Origin: Megaleporinus macrocephalus
Taxonomy: Eukaryota; Chordata; Actinopteri; Characiformes; Anostomidae
Direction of reading: 5' to 3'
Length of the DNA: 64,000 nt
Assembly (NCBI GenBank): GCA_021613375.1
Contig: CM038725.1
Span: forward strand, 12,450,589-12,514,588
Under the pieces are notes generated by a model. The model searched no databases. It was not told where the DNA came from and worked only from the letters and a program-made list of their open reading frames with translations. The position numbers and the translations under genes were made by a program. Shown in pieces: positions 23,131-36,567 of the stretch (the stretch's first letter is position 1; each line of letters begins with the position of its first letter).

Positions 23131-26100
23131 ATGCTTTTGTTCTTCAATTTTAAGAGTTGTAGTTTCATTTTGAGCGACTTCTATGAACAGTTACACAGTC
23201 ACATGAGCCGGCTCTGCTTAATTACCTCAAAACATTCTGTTTGTTGTCCGCTACTGATTGCACACAACAACACACTCTTGTCTCTTTTATGGTGAGTCCA
23301 GCTGCTTCCCAGCATTGTGACGCTCCACCTACAGAGACGAAATGTGTGGAGAGACACCCGGTGAGCTCCACTGGGCTCCAGAGTTGCCATAACTGCAGGA
23401 GGACTCTATCTGGCTCCGTTTTTGGCCACAGCATCACAAACAGGAAGTCGCTTCGAGCCCAGTCACACAGAGACACTTCCCCCTTTTGTTTTGGGGGAGG
23501 TTGTGTGAAGGTTTGTGGCGGAGACCCCGTGTCGCCCGGCTTCTCCTAGCGCTGGCCCTGCTCTCAGCACACCCACCACAACCACATGACCTCATTGTCG
23601 ATCTCCTGACCTCAACAGTGGCAGCAGCAAGCTTCCCAGATGGATCTACAGGAGCCGTTCAGTATCAGTAAATCAGTTCCTTTAGCTGAATGTTCTAACA
23701 CCATAGGTCAGTGGCCATGGAGCACCCCTGCCCTGCATACTGTGATGTTTTTCATGCTCTAAACGGAGGTGGGTAGAGTATCTTCAACTCAAAAAGAAAG
23801 ATTAAATGAATTGTGAAATACTTGGAATAGTGCAATGGACAATGCTTCTGCTTTCAACTTGGTCGACTATGATTGGATATCTCTATATGGGCAGGAACGT
23901 CACCATATTCCTGTTAACTAGACTCCTGATATCCACTTCCCTCAGTAGCATCATTCATTTCTCTGGTATTTCTTTTTTCCCACAGTCCATTTACCAGGTC
24001 ATATGATTATAATGTTTTATTTATTCTTAACAGGATACAAACTTTAAGAAGACCTATTATACTTTCCCAGTAATTTCCTTTCCTCTCCTGTGTTGTAGCT
24101 TTTGTGCATGTAAACAGTCTGCTGTTATACTTTATGGAGCCCAAAGTTCAGCCCAAAGGGAGAAACTCTCTCTCATAGCACAGTCCTTATTACCCGTCTA
24201 CCAGCAAGCTTGACCTAGCCTCACCCAGTGCTACTTACTACTAAAAACATCTGAAGCAGTCTAGCATATGAAGGTGAATCTACCAACTTGCTCTACCTGA
24301 CTTTCAGGATCGGACTCTGGCTGCAACTGATTTTGTAAGAACAACCACAGTGGTGTTGTGAGGGGGGGGGTGCAGCAGAGCTGACCAATCAGAGCACTCT
24401 GGGCTCAATGGGAGGTGGGGCTTAAATACACAGGAGCTCTAACAGAGCATTTCAGACAGAAGGTGAACAGGATGTACCGTATGAGAAAAATAATGTGTTT
24501 TGGAGCATCTATACCAGAGCTCACTAATAGGTGGACCGCGGTCCATTATCCAATGCAGACCCAAACCGATAAACTGTTGAGAACGATTTTTTTAACCAGG
24601 AATGTAGACTTATATGTTTATTCTTTCCACAGGCAGCTTCAAACCAACAGGTCAAGATGTGAAGAATTAACAAGTAGACACACACTTTATTTACTGTTTT
24701 CATAAATAAGCACATTCTGGGTTTTTTTTACGTAGCCCTTATTTTTACTTGAAGTGAGGGAAAACATTTGTTTGAAGTTTTATAAATATTCATTCAGTTC
24801 CGCATTTAAACTGTTTTGAAATATACCGTTGAAATATACTGAACGGTATGTGGGATGTGTTGGTGTTTCAGTTTCTGATGGTATAAGATGCTGATACTAG
24901 GCTACTTCAGTAAACAGGATACACCACTGAATCATAACACCAGTTAGAAATGATGACGGTCCAGACCTTGGCCTGAAGAAATTTGATGCATGACTGAGTT
25001 AAACATATTGTACAAAATAAAACCTTAGTAAAGCTCAATATGTTAAATCCAGTAAATTCTTAAATAACTGTGCAGTAAAATGTGTTCTCTGTAGAGGATG
25101 TGTAGAGTTCTCGGTAAAGAACTTTTTGTTCACTTAGTAAATCAACCAATCATGTAGTTTGTTCATGGGTGCTTAAAACTTTGCATGAGATTGTATGTAA
25201 ATGACTTCTGTTCTGAGTGGCTGCCCAGAGTTGAGCCATATTCGAAAAACAGATTTAAACATGCCTTATACCTTTAGTGTGAATGGTCGGGCCTAAACTG
25301 CTGTAGGCTTGAGGGTATGTAAGAGTAAAATCATTTAAAAACAATAAAACAAGGCCTGTTCAGGCCGCCCATATTGGATTTTGGCCATGTGCAGATCGTA
25401 TTCAGATTGAAAAGGAAAAAAAACACACCTAAAATCCGGCATTTTGCGAATCGGATCCAAACCACGTTTGGAAGTTGTTTGAAATGTGGGTGCTCAAAAA
25501 GTTTTTTAAAGTGCCTTTTGTGCCAAATTTGATTGCTATATTAACTCATGCAGATTTGTTGGCGATATCTGTACACACAAATTCAATCTGGTCACAGAGG
25601 AGACAAAGATCTGGTTTGTGAAACAAATCCAGTTTATCTGCAGCCTGAATGCAGCCTAAGAGGTTAATAACAACCTATGACTGCCTCAGTAACAAGTCCA
25701 TTAACAAGTGTACCAGCATGGAAACTGTAGTATATGGGAAGTCATTTTGGCCACTATTTTTGTTGGAGTTTTTGTCAAAATTTTTGCATAATATAATCAT
25801 TCATATATAAACATTCAGCCTGGTTTGATGTTAAACACTCTGTTCCAGAGAATAGCTAGAATAGTTTTTGGTGATAGGAACCAGACATCTAATGAGTTTA
25901 ATGCCTCTAAAAGCTCACATGATACCTGAATTATAACAGTTTTTAGAAAAGCTTTTGGTCTGAAAGTTCTCTTTTAAAATTCATTCATGGTGCACAGGTA
26001 CATGTACGGCATTGGAGGACAAAATAACACATAATACTTTCTTTATAGATTACTTTTACCATTTCCACACACTTTTACCATAAAGAACATTATATATTTT

Positions 26101-27009
26101 AAAATGTGTAGGTTCACTGGTCCCATGCTTAACATCTCAAAATTTAAATTTCTCAGCATTTAGAAAACCTTATTTCAGTGGAACTGAACTTTTAGAGGAG
26201 AGGCATGCCTAAACCCCTCTTTTTTCCAGTCTAACACCTTATAAAACTCCATACCTACCTTTTGTTTCCCGTAACAAAGTTTTGGCAGTCCCACCACCAC
26301 CCCGTCTTCTCCCTGTTCCTCAGTCCTGCAGTTCACAGTAATGAAGGAGGAGGGGTCCAGCCTTTTGGCTCAAGCAAAAGCTGCCCAGGACTTCAGCCCA
26401 TGTTCTCAAAGTTCATTCCCCTTCCTCAATAGCTTCCGTCATACTGCCAGGACAGGTTAAAGGCACGGTCCAAACTTGAAAATTAAATTTACCTTTTCAT
26501 TTCTAACCATATTCTAAAGCATATTACTGAAAAAATTACTAATAAATGGTTAATAGCTGTATTTATGGTAGATCATGTATCAGTGTATTCTATATCAGTG
26601 TATAGTGTTTTCTTAAACAATAAAATACATTTTAATAATTAGTTCTGTTCAGTTCTTTCTATGAAATACACCTGCACCATGAAAGAAACATTATAATTCT
26701 TGTGTCTTTTAAAAGTCAGGTGTGTTTTTTAAAGAATATGTAAACGGGGACGTTTCTGTAACTGTAGGGCCTAGTGCCGTCTTCACACATAATAAAACCT
26801 TAAACTCTCCTCGCCTCTGACACTCTGAGGTGTGAGGTGATTAGTCAGTGCCGTTTTACAATGGTGTGAACTTTCCCTTCTCCAAATGGCCTGGGACACT
26901 AGTAGCACTAGTAGCAAAAACCACTCAACCAGGAATAGTTCTTTTATGGCATCTATACCTACAACCCTCTTTAGAATTTTAATTCTAAAGAGCTAATATT
27001 TGGTCATAT
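23131..27009. other. intergenic, mostly unrecognised
   Basis: 23160-23700 is GC-richer and unique-looking, with short open frames on both strands but no domain. A possible MITE lies at about 25350-25665 (ending TGCAGCCTGAATGCAGCC), and a dispersed repeat relative at 25800-25990. No gene recognised. Confidence 0.45.
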
Positions 27010-27420
27010 TCCAAAAAAGTTTGACCGAAATGTTGAAACAAGCAACATTTAATTTAAAAAGGTAGTTTTTAGGAATAATTTACATTTTGGTAAAGTATTC
27101 TTTCAAAAGGAAGCTGAATTTCAGATCAATGGGCCTCAGAAAGTCCTAAGAAAGTAATGACAGAAAATTACAAATTTACAAAATTTTTGTATTGCAAGAT
27201 GATATATATATATATAGGCCAAAAACTGTCTTTACTCTCAATTTAAGTCAATGGAACCAGAATGGTTTTCAAGCTATTTTGGAGCATTTCTATTGGTCCA
27301 TTCATCATGAAATTTCTTATACAATGTGAAAACCAGTTGTCGTGTTCAAATGATGTAGAAAAAGAAAATCAACTAAAAGAGTTACATGTTTTTCTTTGGA
27401 GAGCGACTATACATTGCTCT
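27010..27420. repeat. dispersed repeat copy, related to 29205-29690
   Basis: Shares AAGCAACATTTAATTTAAA, AAAGTATTCTTT, GTCCTAAGAAAGT, CAAATTTACAA and the closing GGAGCATTTCTATTGGTCC with the second copy. Both contain TA runs at different sites. Confidence 0.7.
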
Positions 27421-28740
27421 TGTATTCAGTTTTAGCAATAGATAATTATCTTTTAAGGAATATTTAAATTACCCTGAAATGGGCTCCTTTAAGCTTCTTT
27501 GCTAGAGGCATAGGTCCAGGCCAAGAACTATTGGGTACCTTTATTTTAAGAATGTAGTGCAGAACATTCTCACCAGAAGATAAATAGTGAAGCGAGCTGG
27601 GGTCTGCTTTCTATCCTGTGGCCTTATCACAGTGTTTGCTTAGTGGAGGCCTCATACATTTAACCTGTAAACAATGAGGGTCATGTTTTTATGTCTTTGC
27701 CTGCACAGTGTTTATACATTATGCTTTATTAGGGAATCCTTTCTTTCACATCTAAAAATACTATCCTCTACAACCTCTATGCTGAACGTCACCTCACAGC
27801 TGTCACTGCTTAACTCCTACTCAGAATTCGAACATATCACAGCTGCATTTGTACATCCAGCGCTACAGATATGATGGGTGTGCCCGAACAAGCCGGGGCT
27901 AATGTGAGTGATAATAAAAAAGCTTTGTTGTTAATGGATGGGAATGGCCATGGACGAGCCCTGGCATGTCTCTGGGCCGCATCTGCTGCTGTATCTGCTA
28001 ACTCTTCCCAAAGCATTATATAGTAATAAAGGCAAGGTTGACTTTTTCGGTGCCGTGGGTCGTTCCCAAAACAGGCCCATAACTCGTGGATTTAAGTGTA
28101 GCCCACTTAATCTGTTTCTCAATAAACAGGAGGTCCAGCATCATGAATCAGGCAGAGCTTTAAGGCCTATAAAAACCGGAATGCAGCTGACTACATTAAG
28201 TATTGCTTACGCAAACGCTAGAGCGACTGGGCTTAAGGAGAGCAGTTTGTGCTTGCTCAAAAGGCCATGGTTCAAAACCATAATACATATGTTTGGTTAG
28301 TTTTAAACAACTATTCTTCACATAGACAAGTGTCTGGCTGATTTAAGGAACATTAACCTTCACTATCACAAGACATGCTTCATTCTTAGTCATTTATTAC
28401 AGTGTATCGTCGTCGTCCAAAAAAAACAAACATCTACCTCGTTTAAACACACCAGCTGTGCCACATTGGTTGCTCTAAAATGGCTTGTAATAAAATCTCT
28501 TTACATGAATGTATGTTAGACGTGAAGAATGTTGCCTTTTTTTTAGATACTTGCTCTTCTTTGGATAGCAGTGATATCCTTTTTTATGTAAAGCACTGTG
28601 CAGAAATCAGAGACCACCCTTCATTTATTTAATTTCCATCCAAAGCACCCAATAAGAACAAGGTATTGATATTTCAGGAGACGGTTCTAGGAGGGTAGCA
28701 TGTAAGATAAAAAAAAAACTGTTATATCCCAAACACAAAA
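27421..28740. other. intergenic, nothing recognised
   Basis: The 120-codon open frame at 27938-28300 overlaps a minus-strand one and has no known domain. Confidence 0.5.
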
Positions 28741-29160
28741 ACATCACCATCAGATAAACAGCGGTTAAAGCTCATATTTGAGAGGGAGGAGAACATCAAA
28801 CTCCACTCTTGCTTCAGATCTGAAACAATTCACAGGCGTTTCTGTCCACAGGTGTTTCTTCAGTGAGGAGACGACTGAACACCGTGGGTCTGAATGGATG
28901 TGTAGCTGAAAAGAAGCTGTTACTGAGAAAAAGAACATTTGCAAATAAAACAAAGAAGCTGCCGGTGTTCTCAGAACAACGGACTGACCGCCCCAGAGTC
29001 CAGACCCCAACATCACTGGACGTGTTTGAGATTACTTGGATAGTTTTATCATTTTCCACCTTTCTTGAAAGTCGGCAGCCAAGTGTCCGTGTCTTTGGTT
29101 TAGACTGGAGTTATAAGGCTAATGTAGTTACACAGTAACAGAAGTAATGGCCCGTATCCT
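28741..29160. repeat. dispersed repeat (ATCACCATCAGA family)
   Basis: The left half is related to 17890-18040. The right half (GTCTTTGGTTTAGACTGGAG, AAGTAATGGCCCGTAT) is related to 31130-31220. It has no intact coding sequence, and its class is unknown. Confidence 0.55.
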
Positions 29161-29204
29161 AATTAGCTTTATATTAAAAATTAATGTTATCTGCAATATA
29201 TATA

Positions 29205-29469
29205 TATATAATGTTAAAATAAGCAACATTTAATTTAAACAGGTAGTTCTAAGCAATAATTTACATTTTTTTAAAGTATTCTTTTAAAAGGCGGCTGATG
29301 AGTTTCAGATTCATTTGCTTAAATTTGTTGTTAAGGAAGGTCCTAAGAAAGTCATGACATGTTCTTAACCGCAAAATTGTCCATTACACAACAAACACAA
29401 CAAATTACAAATTTACAAGATGATTGAACCAGCCTCTCCTGTAAAGTTGTCATTCTGGAGATCCATGTT

Positions 29470-29560
<91 letters not shown>

Positions 29561-29690
29561 GTTGCTGTTCAATGGAAAACAAGAAAAACTTACTTTACTT
29601 TCAATGTAACAATGGAACCAGAATTTTTTTCCAAGCTATTTTGAAGCACTTCTATTGGTCTATTCATCATGAAACATGTTTTTGTTAGAC
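29205..29690. repeat. dispersed repeat copy with a long TA run
   Basis: Second copy of the 27010 repeat, interrupted at 29474-29556 by about 41 TA units. Confidence 0.7.
29474..29556. repeat. (TA)n microsatellite
   Basis: About 41 TA units, nearly uninterrupted. Confidence 0.97.
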
Positions 29691-29699
29691 AGTCTTGTT

Positions 29700-30016
29700 A
29701 GATCTGCACATACTGCCCTTCTGCACATACCTTCAATAAAATACAGAAAATGTGGAGAGACTCTTTTAGTTATCATGCTTGTAAACTGTGGAATTTAATT
29801 CCAGACGTTATTAGACAGTCAGGATGAGTGCTTACTTTTAGGAAACAATTAAAAACATGTCCCTACAGCTTGCAGTTTAAATAAAACTTCTACATCATAG
29901 TAGCTATAAAATTACCTATAAACTTTGTCTTTGGCTCATTAGGTTTATGTTACTTATGGAAACTGTCTATAAAGCACTTTGAGCTGCCACTGGTATGAAA
30001 GGTGCTCTAAAAATAA
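29700..30016 (+). pseudogene. L2-like LINE reverse transcriptase C-terminus fossil and 3-prime end
   Basis: In one frame it reads KLWNLIPDVIRQSG, stop, VLTFRKQLKT, the typical end of L2/Rex-type LINE polyproteins (LWNxLP...R...F...LKT). It is followed by AAAGCACTTTGAGCTGCC and a GTGCTCTAAAAATAAAG tail, the usual 3-prime end of such elements. The element is 5-prime truncated and carries a stop, so it is dead. Confidence 0.7.
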
Positions 30017-30075
30017 AGATTTCAATGTAAGTTAATGGAACTGAAAACCTTTCCACATCATTTTAAAGCATTTTC

Positions 30076-31924
30076 ATTGTAATGTTGAAATTATGACAGA
30101 TTGTGAATGGCAGCTGTAGAAAATCTTCAAATCGTATATACACACACACACAAGTGTGTGGCGTTTGGCTGTAAATTATAAAATGTAGATGTAAAAAGAT
30201 GTAAAAGAAAATCTTCTCCTAAATCAGCATTAGTCTCATTTCACACGTTTGATAGATTCTTGGCCTATAGACCTCCCAAGAGACGCTAGTGGTATGCCAA
30301 GCGGAACAGATTTGTGGTTTGTGGTTTTTATTTGATCCCCCACAGATATGTAACAGAGAACAGATTAACACACCCCACTCTGGAGAGAAAGGCCAACGTG
30401 CTGGTGCAGGAACTTATCTTCTCCTGTGAGACTCTGGCCCATGCAGTGTTAACCACTTTTACTATTTCTGCCCTGTTGTTGGTCACATGACTGGAGCAGG
30501 GCTTTTTAAAGACACCATCTGACGCAATTAAAAAAGGGGTTAAATAAAATCACAAAGCCTGTTTATCGTGTTCCTCTAATGCGGCACAATAACACATGTC
30601 CTATAATCGTAACGGGTACAGGGGAAATGAGCAATTACATAACGCCAGTTTTGTTGCAGCTCTTTCTGAGAAGCGAGGCTGTGAGAGAATGAAGTTGTTG
30701 TTTGGCTTTTTGGTGTTAGGAGTTTTGTTTATTTGCAGGTCACGGAGTCACGGGAGAGGAATTTCTGCATTTCACTGCAGCAGAACCGTTACAAGACTGC
30801 ATTTTATTGTAAAATGTGACTGTCCTTTGGCGTCAGATCTCTTTCTTATAGAACAACAGCTACTATGCAACGAGGTTCTTGTGCGAGTCCTGTGAATGGT
30901 GAGGAAGGACACAGTGGACTGAATTAATTGGTTCACTGAAAGGTCAATCAGTGGACACTGATGTTTGGTTGAAAGTTCGACCATCTGTTTAATACCTCCT
31001 CTAACCTGGGAATGAGTGGTTCCCATTGTATTCTAATGAGGCATTGACCCAGAGATGTTGTCAGCAAAGCTGCTCTGATAGGTTAAATGGATGTTTTGGC
31101 GCACACACACACACACACACACAAATGTAGTCAGCCATGTGTCTCTGTCTTTGGTTGAACTGGAGCTTTGAGGCCAACGTAGCTAAAGAGTAATGGAAGT
31201 AATGATCTGTATATTAATTACCTTTATATGTGTAAATCATTGCACAGTGGTCTCAAACTGGGATGACTTGCATATGTTGTTGTTGACACTGTACACACTT
31301 AAAAATATGTATGTTGTTTAGTGAAGTTAATAGAACATTTTGCATCATTAAATGCTTCTTTTTTATTTATTTATTTATTTTGTAGTGTGTATGACATACT
31401 ACACAAAATAAACAAACATAAGTTGACCTGCTTATAACAGCAGTACTGGCCATCTTAAAAACTGAATCACCAAGATCACCAAGCATGTATTTGGAGATTG
31501 ACTTATTTTAAAGTAAGCAACGATGGACCATCGCCCCTGGATACAAGAGTCTTTAGAGGCCTACCAATCTCAAACAGTAACACTTGAACACACTTTATAT
31601 ATACACCAAATAAACTAGGCCTATAAATGTAATCACTCTGAGCAACACTATACAATTGTTGTTTTTTTGTCTTTAAAATAAATTTTATATCAAAAAGTGT
31701 TATAGAAAAATGTTTGTTGAAGATTTGAAACAACTGTTCTAATTTGTTTCTTACAAAACCACATTTTAATGGCAACAACATGATATTATAAAAATAATTA
31801 TATTAATGTAAAGGCCAGGCGCAGCCGTATCTCAAACATGCCTTGTATCTCTAGTTAGTACAAACAGGTTTAAGTCCAAACTACCCTTAAGCTTAAGTAC
31901 TGCCACACACAAGGGACGGAGCTG
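30076..31924. other. intergenic, mostly unrecognised
   Basis: Contains a (CA)11 run at 31102-31123 and a dispersed-repeat relative at 31130-31220. The open frame at 30596-30895 contains a hydrophobic stretch but no recognisable domain. Confidence 0.45.
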
Positions 31925-32300
31925 ATACCTAAAGAGAAGACAACCAAATACAAGGTTAGATACAGTACCAGGGTGACAGCTAGGAATACCTGGCAAGATA
32001 TAAATACCTAGAAAGATAAAAAATAAAATACAAGGTTAGATACAGTACCAGGGTGACAGCTAGGAATACCTGACAAGATATGAATACCTAGAAAGATGAA
32101 AATAAAATACAAGGTTAGATACAGTACCAGGGTGACAGCTAGGAATACCTGACAAGATATGAATACCTAGAAAGAAGAGAATAAAATACAAGGTTAGATA
32201 CAGTACGAGGGTAACAGCTAGGAATACCTGGCAAGATAGAAATACCTAGAAAGAAGAGAATAAAATACAAGATTACATACAATATAAGTGCAATACCCAG
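31925..32300. repeat. 79-80-bp tandem array, about 4.4 units
   Basis: The word CAAGGTTAGATACAGTAC (diverged in the last unit) starts at 31951, 32031, 32110, 32189 and 32268. Each unit continues with AGGGTGACAGCTAGGAATAC and AATACCTAGAAAGA. Confidence 0.9.
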
Positions 32301-33234
32301 CCAGCATTTCTACCTGGAAGATAAAAGAGTTATATATATCAGACAAATATGATTCATTTCAATAATACAGTAGTTTAGTGCCTATATAAGCACTTCACAA
32401 AGAACACTGAACACTGGCACTGTGACTATTTCTATATGTAATGGACTCTAGTTTAAATTCCTGACCCCTCTGTTGGCTGCCCTATGATTTCAGTGACCCT
32501 TAAGTCCTTCCGAGGGCACGGCCGAGAAGTGCTAAGCTGACAAAACAAAACAAGAAAAGCGAAACTCTCATTCAGAAGGGCGTGTGGGCTATCACACACA
32601 AGCCAGCGATGTGAGACCGTGGCTCCAGATAGGATGACAGTTCTCACACTTATGATGCCAGCACTGAGGGTGAGAGGTGTTTCTGCATGTCCGTACACAG
32701 TTCTAATTATCTCCCTATCATAAGCGCCGCCTCCGCAATGAGCCTTTTTTTCCCCGAGCCTTCAGGTCACACTGCCTCCAGAGACGTTTCCCACACTCGC
32801 TCCCTGTTACCTGCGGCCTTCTGCTGCACGCAAGCGCCTGAACCGTGCCAATTAGAAAACTGGATGGATTAACAAAGAAAAATGGAAGCCCTCCGGTGCC
32901 GAAACTTCTTATCACACCTCATGCTTACTCATAATACAAAAGTGTACTTCAGTTTATTCATTGCGCTACGAGGAAGAGACTGAGGAAAGTTTGCTTTACT
33001 GGCATGCAAGTAAGGTTTATGGCATGTCATATAGGCTTTTACATCTAAGGCGGCATTGACTCAACAGTTGTGTTATGGCAAGCATAACTAGGGCAAAGAC
33101 TAATCAGCAGTACTACAAACATCTGTTTTCAACACAATCAGCTGAAAGTGTACAGTTTTGTACAGGCTCATAGCATTTCTATGCAAAAAATGTGGGCTTT
33201 GTGGTTTAGTCTCTTACCAGCAGCCTGACATATC
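32301..33234. other. intergenic, nothing recognised
   Basis: 32450-32900 is GC-richer with short overlapping open frames on both strands, none with a domain. Confidence 0.5.
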
Positions 33235-33455
33235 CTCAAAATGCAACTTTACAGGAGAGACCAAAAACATACTCTACTTTCAATGTAAGTCAATGGAACC
33301 AGATTTTTTTCCAAGCTATTTTGGAGCACTTCTATTGGTCCATTGGTCAAGAAATTTGAAATCACACAATGTAAACGACCATTGGCATGTTCAAATGACG
33401 CAGGAAACTTAAAATCAACTAAAGATACATGTATTTCATTGGACAGTGACGATAT
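33235..33455. repeat. dispersed GGAGCATTTCT family, plus-strand copy
   Basis: Carries GCAACTTTACAGGAGAG, GTAAGTCAATGGAACCAG and CTATTTTGGAGCACTTC, ending with a TTGGACAGTGACGATATG block. Compare 8540 and 27225. Confidence 0.7.
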
Positions 33456-33464
33456 GTAAATTAC

Positions 33465-33541
33465 AAGTGAGTTGTTTCGATTCTCTGTATACTTGTATAC
33501 AGCTGGAATGACAATAAACCCTTCTGAACTTTAACTTGAGA
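33465..33541 (+). mobile_element. LINE-like 3-prime tail fragment
   Basis: TTGTTTCGATTCTCTGTATAC, then GGAATGACAATAAACCC and a CTTTAACTTG tail; related to 36350-36567. Confidence 0.4.
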
Positions 33542-33988
33542 CAGTTTTGCAAGAACATAATATGGAATCATGCATTACTTTCCTTCCTCGCTGTAACCTG
33601 ATCACAGCAGAGCTCTGTTACTTACTGCAGGCCTATCTATCTTTAAGATTAGGTAAATGAAGGTGGGGCTCCACCTGCTTTGTACTACTGATAAAAAACC
33701 TGAAACTCTTCCTGTGCCGGTTAGTTGAGCAGATAAGCTGTGTTTTATGTGACATCTTGATAATCTGAAAGATTTGATCAGACTGAAATGAGTTTAATTG
33801 ATACACACTTTATCAGCTAGCCCTAAATTCTATCCTTAAACATTTAAAATAAAACCATAAAGATGAAACATAGAGAAACATGTCTACTCAGAATTCTTCA
33901 CAGTGGAGAGGAACCAGGAGTCACGTTATCTACAACATATATAGACTAACGCAAGCATAGACAGTTTATTTTCATATATAGGTATATA

Positions 33989-34442
33989 AGTAATGGTGGA
34001 CCACTATAGAGCAGGTGCTATTAGGGTGGTGGATCATTCTCAGCACTGCAGTGACACTGATATGGTGTGGAGAGTGTGATCTGCTGGTGTAAGTGGATCA
34101 GACACAGCAGGTCTGCAGGAACCTTAAATTATCCACCACCAAATACCAGCATCCTGGGACCACCATTGAAGAACAAGGGTGAACCAACAAGGTAGGGGTG
34201 TCTAATAGAATGGACAATCATATCCATTACACCACCACCACCATGTCAGTGTCACTACAGTGCTGAGAATGACCCCCGCCCAAATAATATCTACTCTGTG
34301 GTGGTCCTGTGGGGGTCCTCACCATTGAAGAACAGGGTAACAAAGTATACAGATAAACAGAAGGACTACAGCCTGTAAGTGTAGAACTACAAGGTGCTTC
34401 TATATGGTAAGTGGAGCTGATAACATGGACAATGAGTGTACA
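33989..34442. mobile_element. palindromic MITE family P, copy 3
   Basis: The left arm includes GGTGGTGGATCATTCTCAGC. The right arm has TGCTGAGAATGACCCCCGCC and TCTGTGGTGGTCCTGTGGGG. It is followed by a right extension with GAAGAACAGGGTAACAAAGT and TAGAACTACAAGGTGC up to about 34442. It is the mirror arrangement of copy 2. Confidence 0.8.
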
Positions 34443-35189
34443 TAGAAGAAGCTGGATCTAACGAAGCGGGTCATGGGTGTAAATGATATTTGTCTTTATT
34501 TTGATGAGATTTTTAATATCCAGCACATAATACCAGTGACACATAGCAGTTGTTTATGCCTCATAAAAAAAATTAATAAAAAAGCCATTAAATATAACAA
34601 GCAAGTGCAGACTCGCCTTTCCATGCCTTGAGATGCCTCCTCTTTGATAAGCCTTGACCCAAAGTATACTTTAATACATATAAATATGTAATATAAGAGT
34701 CCTGTTAACACCAGTGAACAAAATCTATGTGACAAAAAATGTTTTAAATAATATAGTACACATATACAATTATAAATATTATTTATTATTATTATTTATT
34801 ATTTTACACTGTACGAAAATGAATGAATGGACCAATAGAAATATTCCAAAATAACTTGAAAAAAAACATTCTGGTTCCATTGACTTACGTTAAAAGTAAA
34901 CAATAGTTTTTGTCCTGTCCTATAAAGTTGCTATTTTTGTGATATTTGTCTTTTTGTTGGACAGTGACAATATGTAGAGTGAATATGACACATAAGTAAA
35001 AAAAATAATAAATCTTGTGGGAAATGTGTTTTTTAACTGTGTAAATGTAGATACTGACTCTTGAAGCTGTCCCTAGTATTTAAGCATCTTTTGAAGCACT
35101 AAAATCTTTGAGCCATAAAAGACTTGCTGTTTTATGATTAATTACATTTATTTGACTGGATTAGCTGAAATAGCTTATTATCCCTTTAA
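34443..35189. other. intergenic with a reversed GGAGCATTTCT-family copy
   Basis: The copy lies at 34805-34930 (GGACCAATAGAAATATTCC on the plus strand). Nothing else recognised. Confidence 0.5.
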
Positions 35190-36331
35190 AACCCTCCAAA
35201 AGTATTCGCTTGTTTGCCTTCACACGCATATGAGATTTCAAGACATCACATTCCTAATCCATAGGGTTTAATATGATGTCAGCCCACCCTTTCTAGCTAT
35301 AACAGCTTCAACACTTCTGGGAAGGTTTAGGAGAGTGTTTATGGGAATTTTTGACCGTTCTTCCAGAAGTGCATTAGTGAGGTCAGACACTGATGTTGGA
35401 CGAGAAGGTCTGGCTCGCAGTCTCCACTCTAATTCATCCCAAAGGTGTTCTCTCAGGTTGAGGTCAGGACTCTATGCAGGCCAGTAAGGTCCTTTACACC
35501 AAACTTGCTCCTCCATGTCTTTATGGACCATGCTTTGTGCACTGGTGGACCTTGCCTTGTGCACAGCCATGTTGGAACAGAAAAGGGTCGTCCCCAAACT
35601 ATCCCCACAAAGTTGGGAGCATAAAATTGTTCGAAATCTCTTGTTAAGCGTTAAGAGTTCCTTTCACTAGAATTAAGGGGCTCCTGAAAAACAACCTCAC
35701 AACATAATCCCCCCTCCACCAAACTTTACACTTGGCACAATGCAAGTATTATTCTCCTGGCAACTGCCAAACCCAGACTCATCCATCGGATTAGCAGATG
35801 GAGAACACATCTCTCCAGAGAACACGTCTCCACTGCTCTAGAGTCCAGTGGCGGCGTGCTTTACACCACTGCATCTGACAATGTAATCCGACAATGTAAG
35901 GCTTGGATGCAGCTGCTCAGCCATGGAAACCCATTCAATGAAGCTCTCTTCGCACTGTTCTTGAGCTTATTTGAAGGCCACCTGAAGTTTGGAGGTCTGT
36001 AGTGATTGACTCAGAAAGTTGGCGACCTCTGAACACCCTGTCACCCTGTCATTTTACGAGTTCCCGACGTTCCCAATCGCTTCCTCTTTGTTATAATACC
36101 ACTGATAGTTGATTGTGAAATATTTAGTAATGAGGAAATTTCATGACTGAACTTGTTGCACAGGTGGCATCCTATCGTACCATGCTGGAATTCACTGAGC
36201 CCCTGAGAGCGACCCATTCTTTCACTAATGTGTAGAAGCAGTCTGCATGCCTAGGTGGCCATGGAAGTGATTGAAACACCTGAATTCAATGATTTGGAGA
36301 AGTGAGGGAATACTTCTGTCAATATAGTGTA
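35190..36331 (-). pseudogene. Tc1-like transposon fossil with decayed transposase
   Basis: The right end, in reverse complement, starts TACACTATATTGACAGAAGT and the left end has CCAAAAGTATTCGCTTG, the diverged terminal repeats. Read on the minus strand the transposase region is recognisable from its start (GAATGGGTCGCTCTCAGG) through GGTGTAAAGCACGCCGCC and GGTTTGGCAGTTGCCAGG to CCTCAACCTGAG. Stops, small deletions and a scrambled segment in the catalytic region leave no usable frame. Length about 1.14 kb, close to a full element. Tc1/mariner transposases cut and paste at TA. Confidence 0.85.
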
Positions 36332-36349
36332 TCTGAAAGTGGCACAAAT

Positions 36350-36567
36350 AGATATACAGCATTGTGTATATAAATATTTATATAAATATTTATTATTCTC
36401 TGTCTGTACTGTGTTGTGTTGTCTGTCCGCACTTGTTTATTCGTGTTGCACTTGTGTCTTGTATGCACTGTCTATGTTGCACCATGGTCCTGGAGGAACG
36501 TTGTTTCGTTTCACTGTGTACTCTGTATGTAGTTGAAATGACAATAAAACCCACTTGACTTGACTTG
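36350..36567 (+). mobile_element. LINE-like 3-prime end with (CTTGA)n tail
   Basis: Contains GTTTCGTTTCACTGTGTAC, GAAATGACAATAAAACCC and ACTTGACTTGACTTGG. It is 5-prime truncated and directly follows the Tc1 fossil, just before the notch1 promoter region. Confidence 0.5.
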
